From NCBI RefSeq assembly GCF_005954645.2, contig NZ_CP040695.2, forward strand, positions 1,612,001 to 1,676,000: a DNA stretch of 64,000 nt, given 5' to 3'. The translations under genes and the position numbers were made by a program. The number at the start of each line of letters is the position of its first letter. The stretch's first letter is position 1. Below the pieces are notes generated by a model that had not been told where the DNA came from, did no database searches, and worked only from the letters and a program-made list of their open reading frames with translations. This document shows, piece by piece, positions 63,385-64,000 of the stretch. This DNA is from Nocardioides sp. S-1144. Its GTDB lineage: Bacteria; Actinomycetota; Actinomycetes; Propionibacteriales; Nocardioidaceae.

Positions 63385-64000
63385 TCAGAGCGCGGGACGC
63401 CGGTGGGCCCAGGGCTGGGCGTCCTCGAGCTGGCCGGCCAGGCTGAGCAGCTGCGCGTCGGCGCCGAGCCGGCCGACGAGCTGGACGCCGATCGGCAGCC
63501 CGGCCGCCGTCCAGTGCAGCGGCACCGTCATCGCCGGGCGCCCGGTCAGGTTCGCCAGCTGCGTGTAGGGGACCCAGCCGAGGTTCTGGCTGATCATCTG
63601 GTCCACGATCGGCGTCAGGCGCAGGATGCTGGCCGAGCGCGCGGTCAGCAGCGCCTTCTGGGCCAGGCGCACGGGCAGCGGCGCGTCGAAGGCGCCGATC
63701 CGCGGGGGAGCGGTGGCGGTGGTGGGCGTGAGCAGCAGGTCGTGGGTCTCGTGGAACTCGGCGAGGCGGCGCACGTGGGTGTGCCGGTTCTCGATCGAGC
63801 GCACGAAGTCGACCGGGCTGGTGGCGCGACCCAGCGCGGCCATGGTGAGCGTGTCGGCCTCGAACCCGCCGTCGCCGCTGCCGGTGAGCCGCTTGGCCTC
63901 GTCGACGGAGAAGGCGCAGTAGACGAACCAGCTGGTGAGGAAGTCCTTGGCCAGGGTGGCGTCGTCGAAGGGCTGGGCGTCGAGCACCTCGACGTCGTGC
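63385..64000 (-). CDS. Amidase family protein (N-terminal part outside window)
   Basis: The C-terminal about 204 residues of an amidase-signature enzyme; the frame stays open to the last base, so the start and the Ser-Ser-Lys catalytic region are off the window. Visible are HDLLLTPTTATAPPRIG, PYTQLANLTGRPAMTVPLHW and GLPIGVQLVGRLGADAQLL, which are standard for the end of the amidase domain. It hydrolyses an amide; the substrate cannot be stated. It is convergent with the SDR gene. Confidence 0.9.
   Translation of the reverse strand, partial: HDVEVLDAQPFDDATLAKDFLTSWFVYCAFSVDEAKRLTGSGDGGFEADTLTMAALGRATSPVDFVRSIENRHTHVRRLAEFHETHDLLLTPTTATAPPRIGAFDAPLPVRLAQKALLTARSASILRLTPIVDQMISQNLGWVPYTQLANLTGRPAMTVPLHWTAAGLPIGVQLVGRLGADAQLLSLAGQLEDAQPWAHRRPAL

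Overview
This is a 64 kb stretch of chromosome from a high-GC actinobacterium with strongly C/G-ending codons. It carries a mycothiol-type SigR-RsrA pair, WhiB1, a PdtaS-like kinase, nickel SOD, the 24-residue ribosomal protein bL37 and many TANNNT-N6-9-start leaderless promoters. The gene set fits Nocardioidaceae (Nocardioides-like) best, but no rRNA or tRNA is present to prove it. I see no prophage, transposase, CRISPR array or tRNA. It reads as ordinary chromosome with one sugar-utilisation region and several accessory insertions.

Region 1 (1-18.3 kb) is sugar uptake and breakdown. A partial TetR gene is followed by two ROK regulators, a ribose/xylose-type ABC transporter (double ATPase, permease carrying a one-base frameshift, lipoprotein binding protein), xylose isomerase XylA, a 2466-residue secreted ThuA/PQQ-dehydrogenase-like/PKD/CBM protein, a TIM-barrel sugar-phosphate isomerase/epimerase and a regulator with four XRE helix-turn-helix units. 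The ATPase, most of the permease and the TIM-barrel gene share a codon usage unlike their neighbours. Region 2 (18.3-23.9 kb) holds a TauE/SafE exporter and a GntR-MatC-CaiB-carboxyltransferase locus that looks like a malonate operon with replaced activation and decarboxylation enzymes. Region 3 (23.9-35 kb) has a GAF/winged-helix regulator divergent from a flavin monooxygenase, a secreted metalloprotease, a TagD-like cytidylyltransferase, DUF445, S4 and FKBP proteins and a secreted thrombospondin-type-3 repeat protein.

Region 4 (35-51 kb) is mostly housekeeping and stress response: CBS protein, HisN, DUF2231, RsgA, AroA, DoxX, SRAP, hydrolase, SigR-RsrA, bL37, FlK-like thioesterase, GNAT, a TPP enzyme, DUF2785, PdtaS-like kinase, WhiB1, SigF and its anti-sigma factor. 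The order SigR/RsrA ... PdtaS ... WhiB1 echoes the sigH-rshA-pdtaS-whiB1 neighbourhood of mycobacteria. A 41-bp repeat array sits between the kinase and whiB1. Region 5 (51-64 kb) contains an epimerase with a Cys-rich insert, two glycosyltransferase-type genes, a DUF2064 protein, a methyltransferase, a membrane protein carrying an in-frame 90-bp palindromic element, a cytochrome b/molybdopterin oxidoreductase, SodN with its protease SodX, malic enzyme, glucose-6-phosphate dehydrogenase, two oxidoreductases and a partial amidase.

Regulation visible in the sequence includes a perfect SigR promoter (GGAAT-N18-GTT) in front of sigR, a SigF-type promoter in front of the anti-sigma/sigF pair, and four intergenic CRP-like GTGA-N6-TCAC sites, one of them upstream of whiB1.
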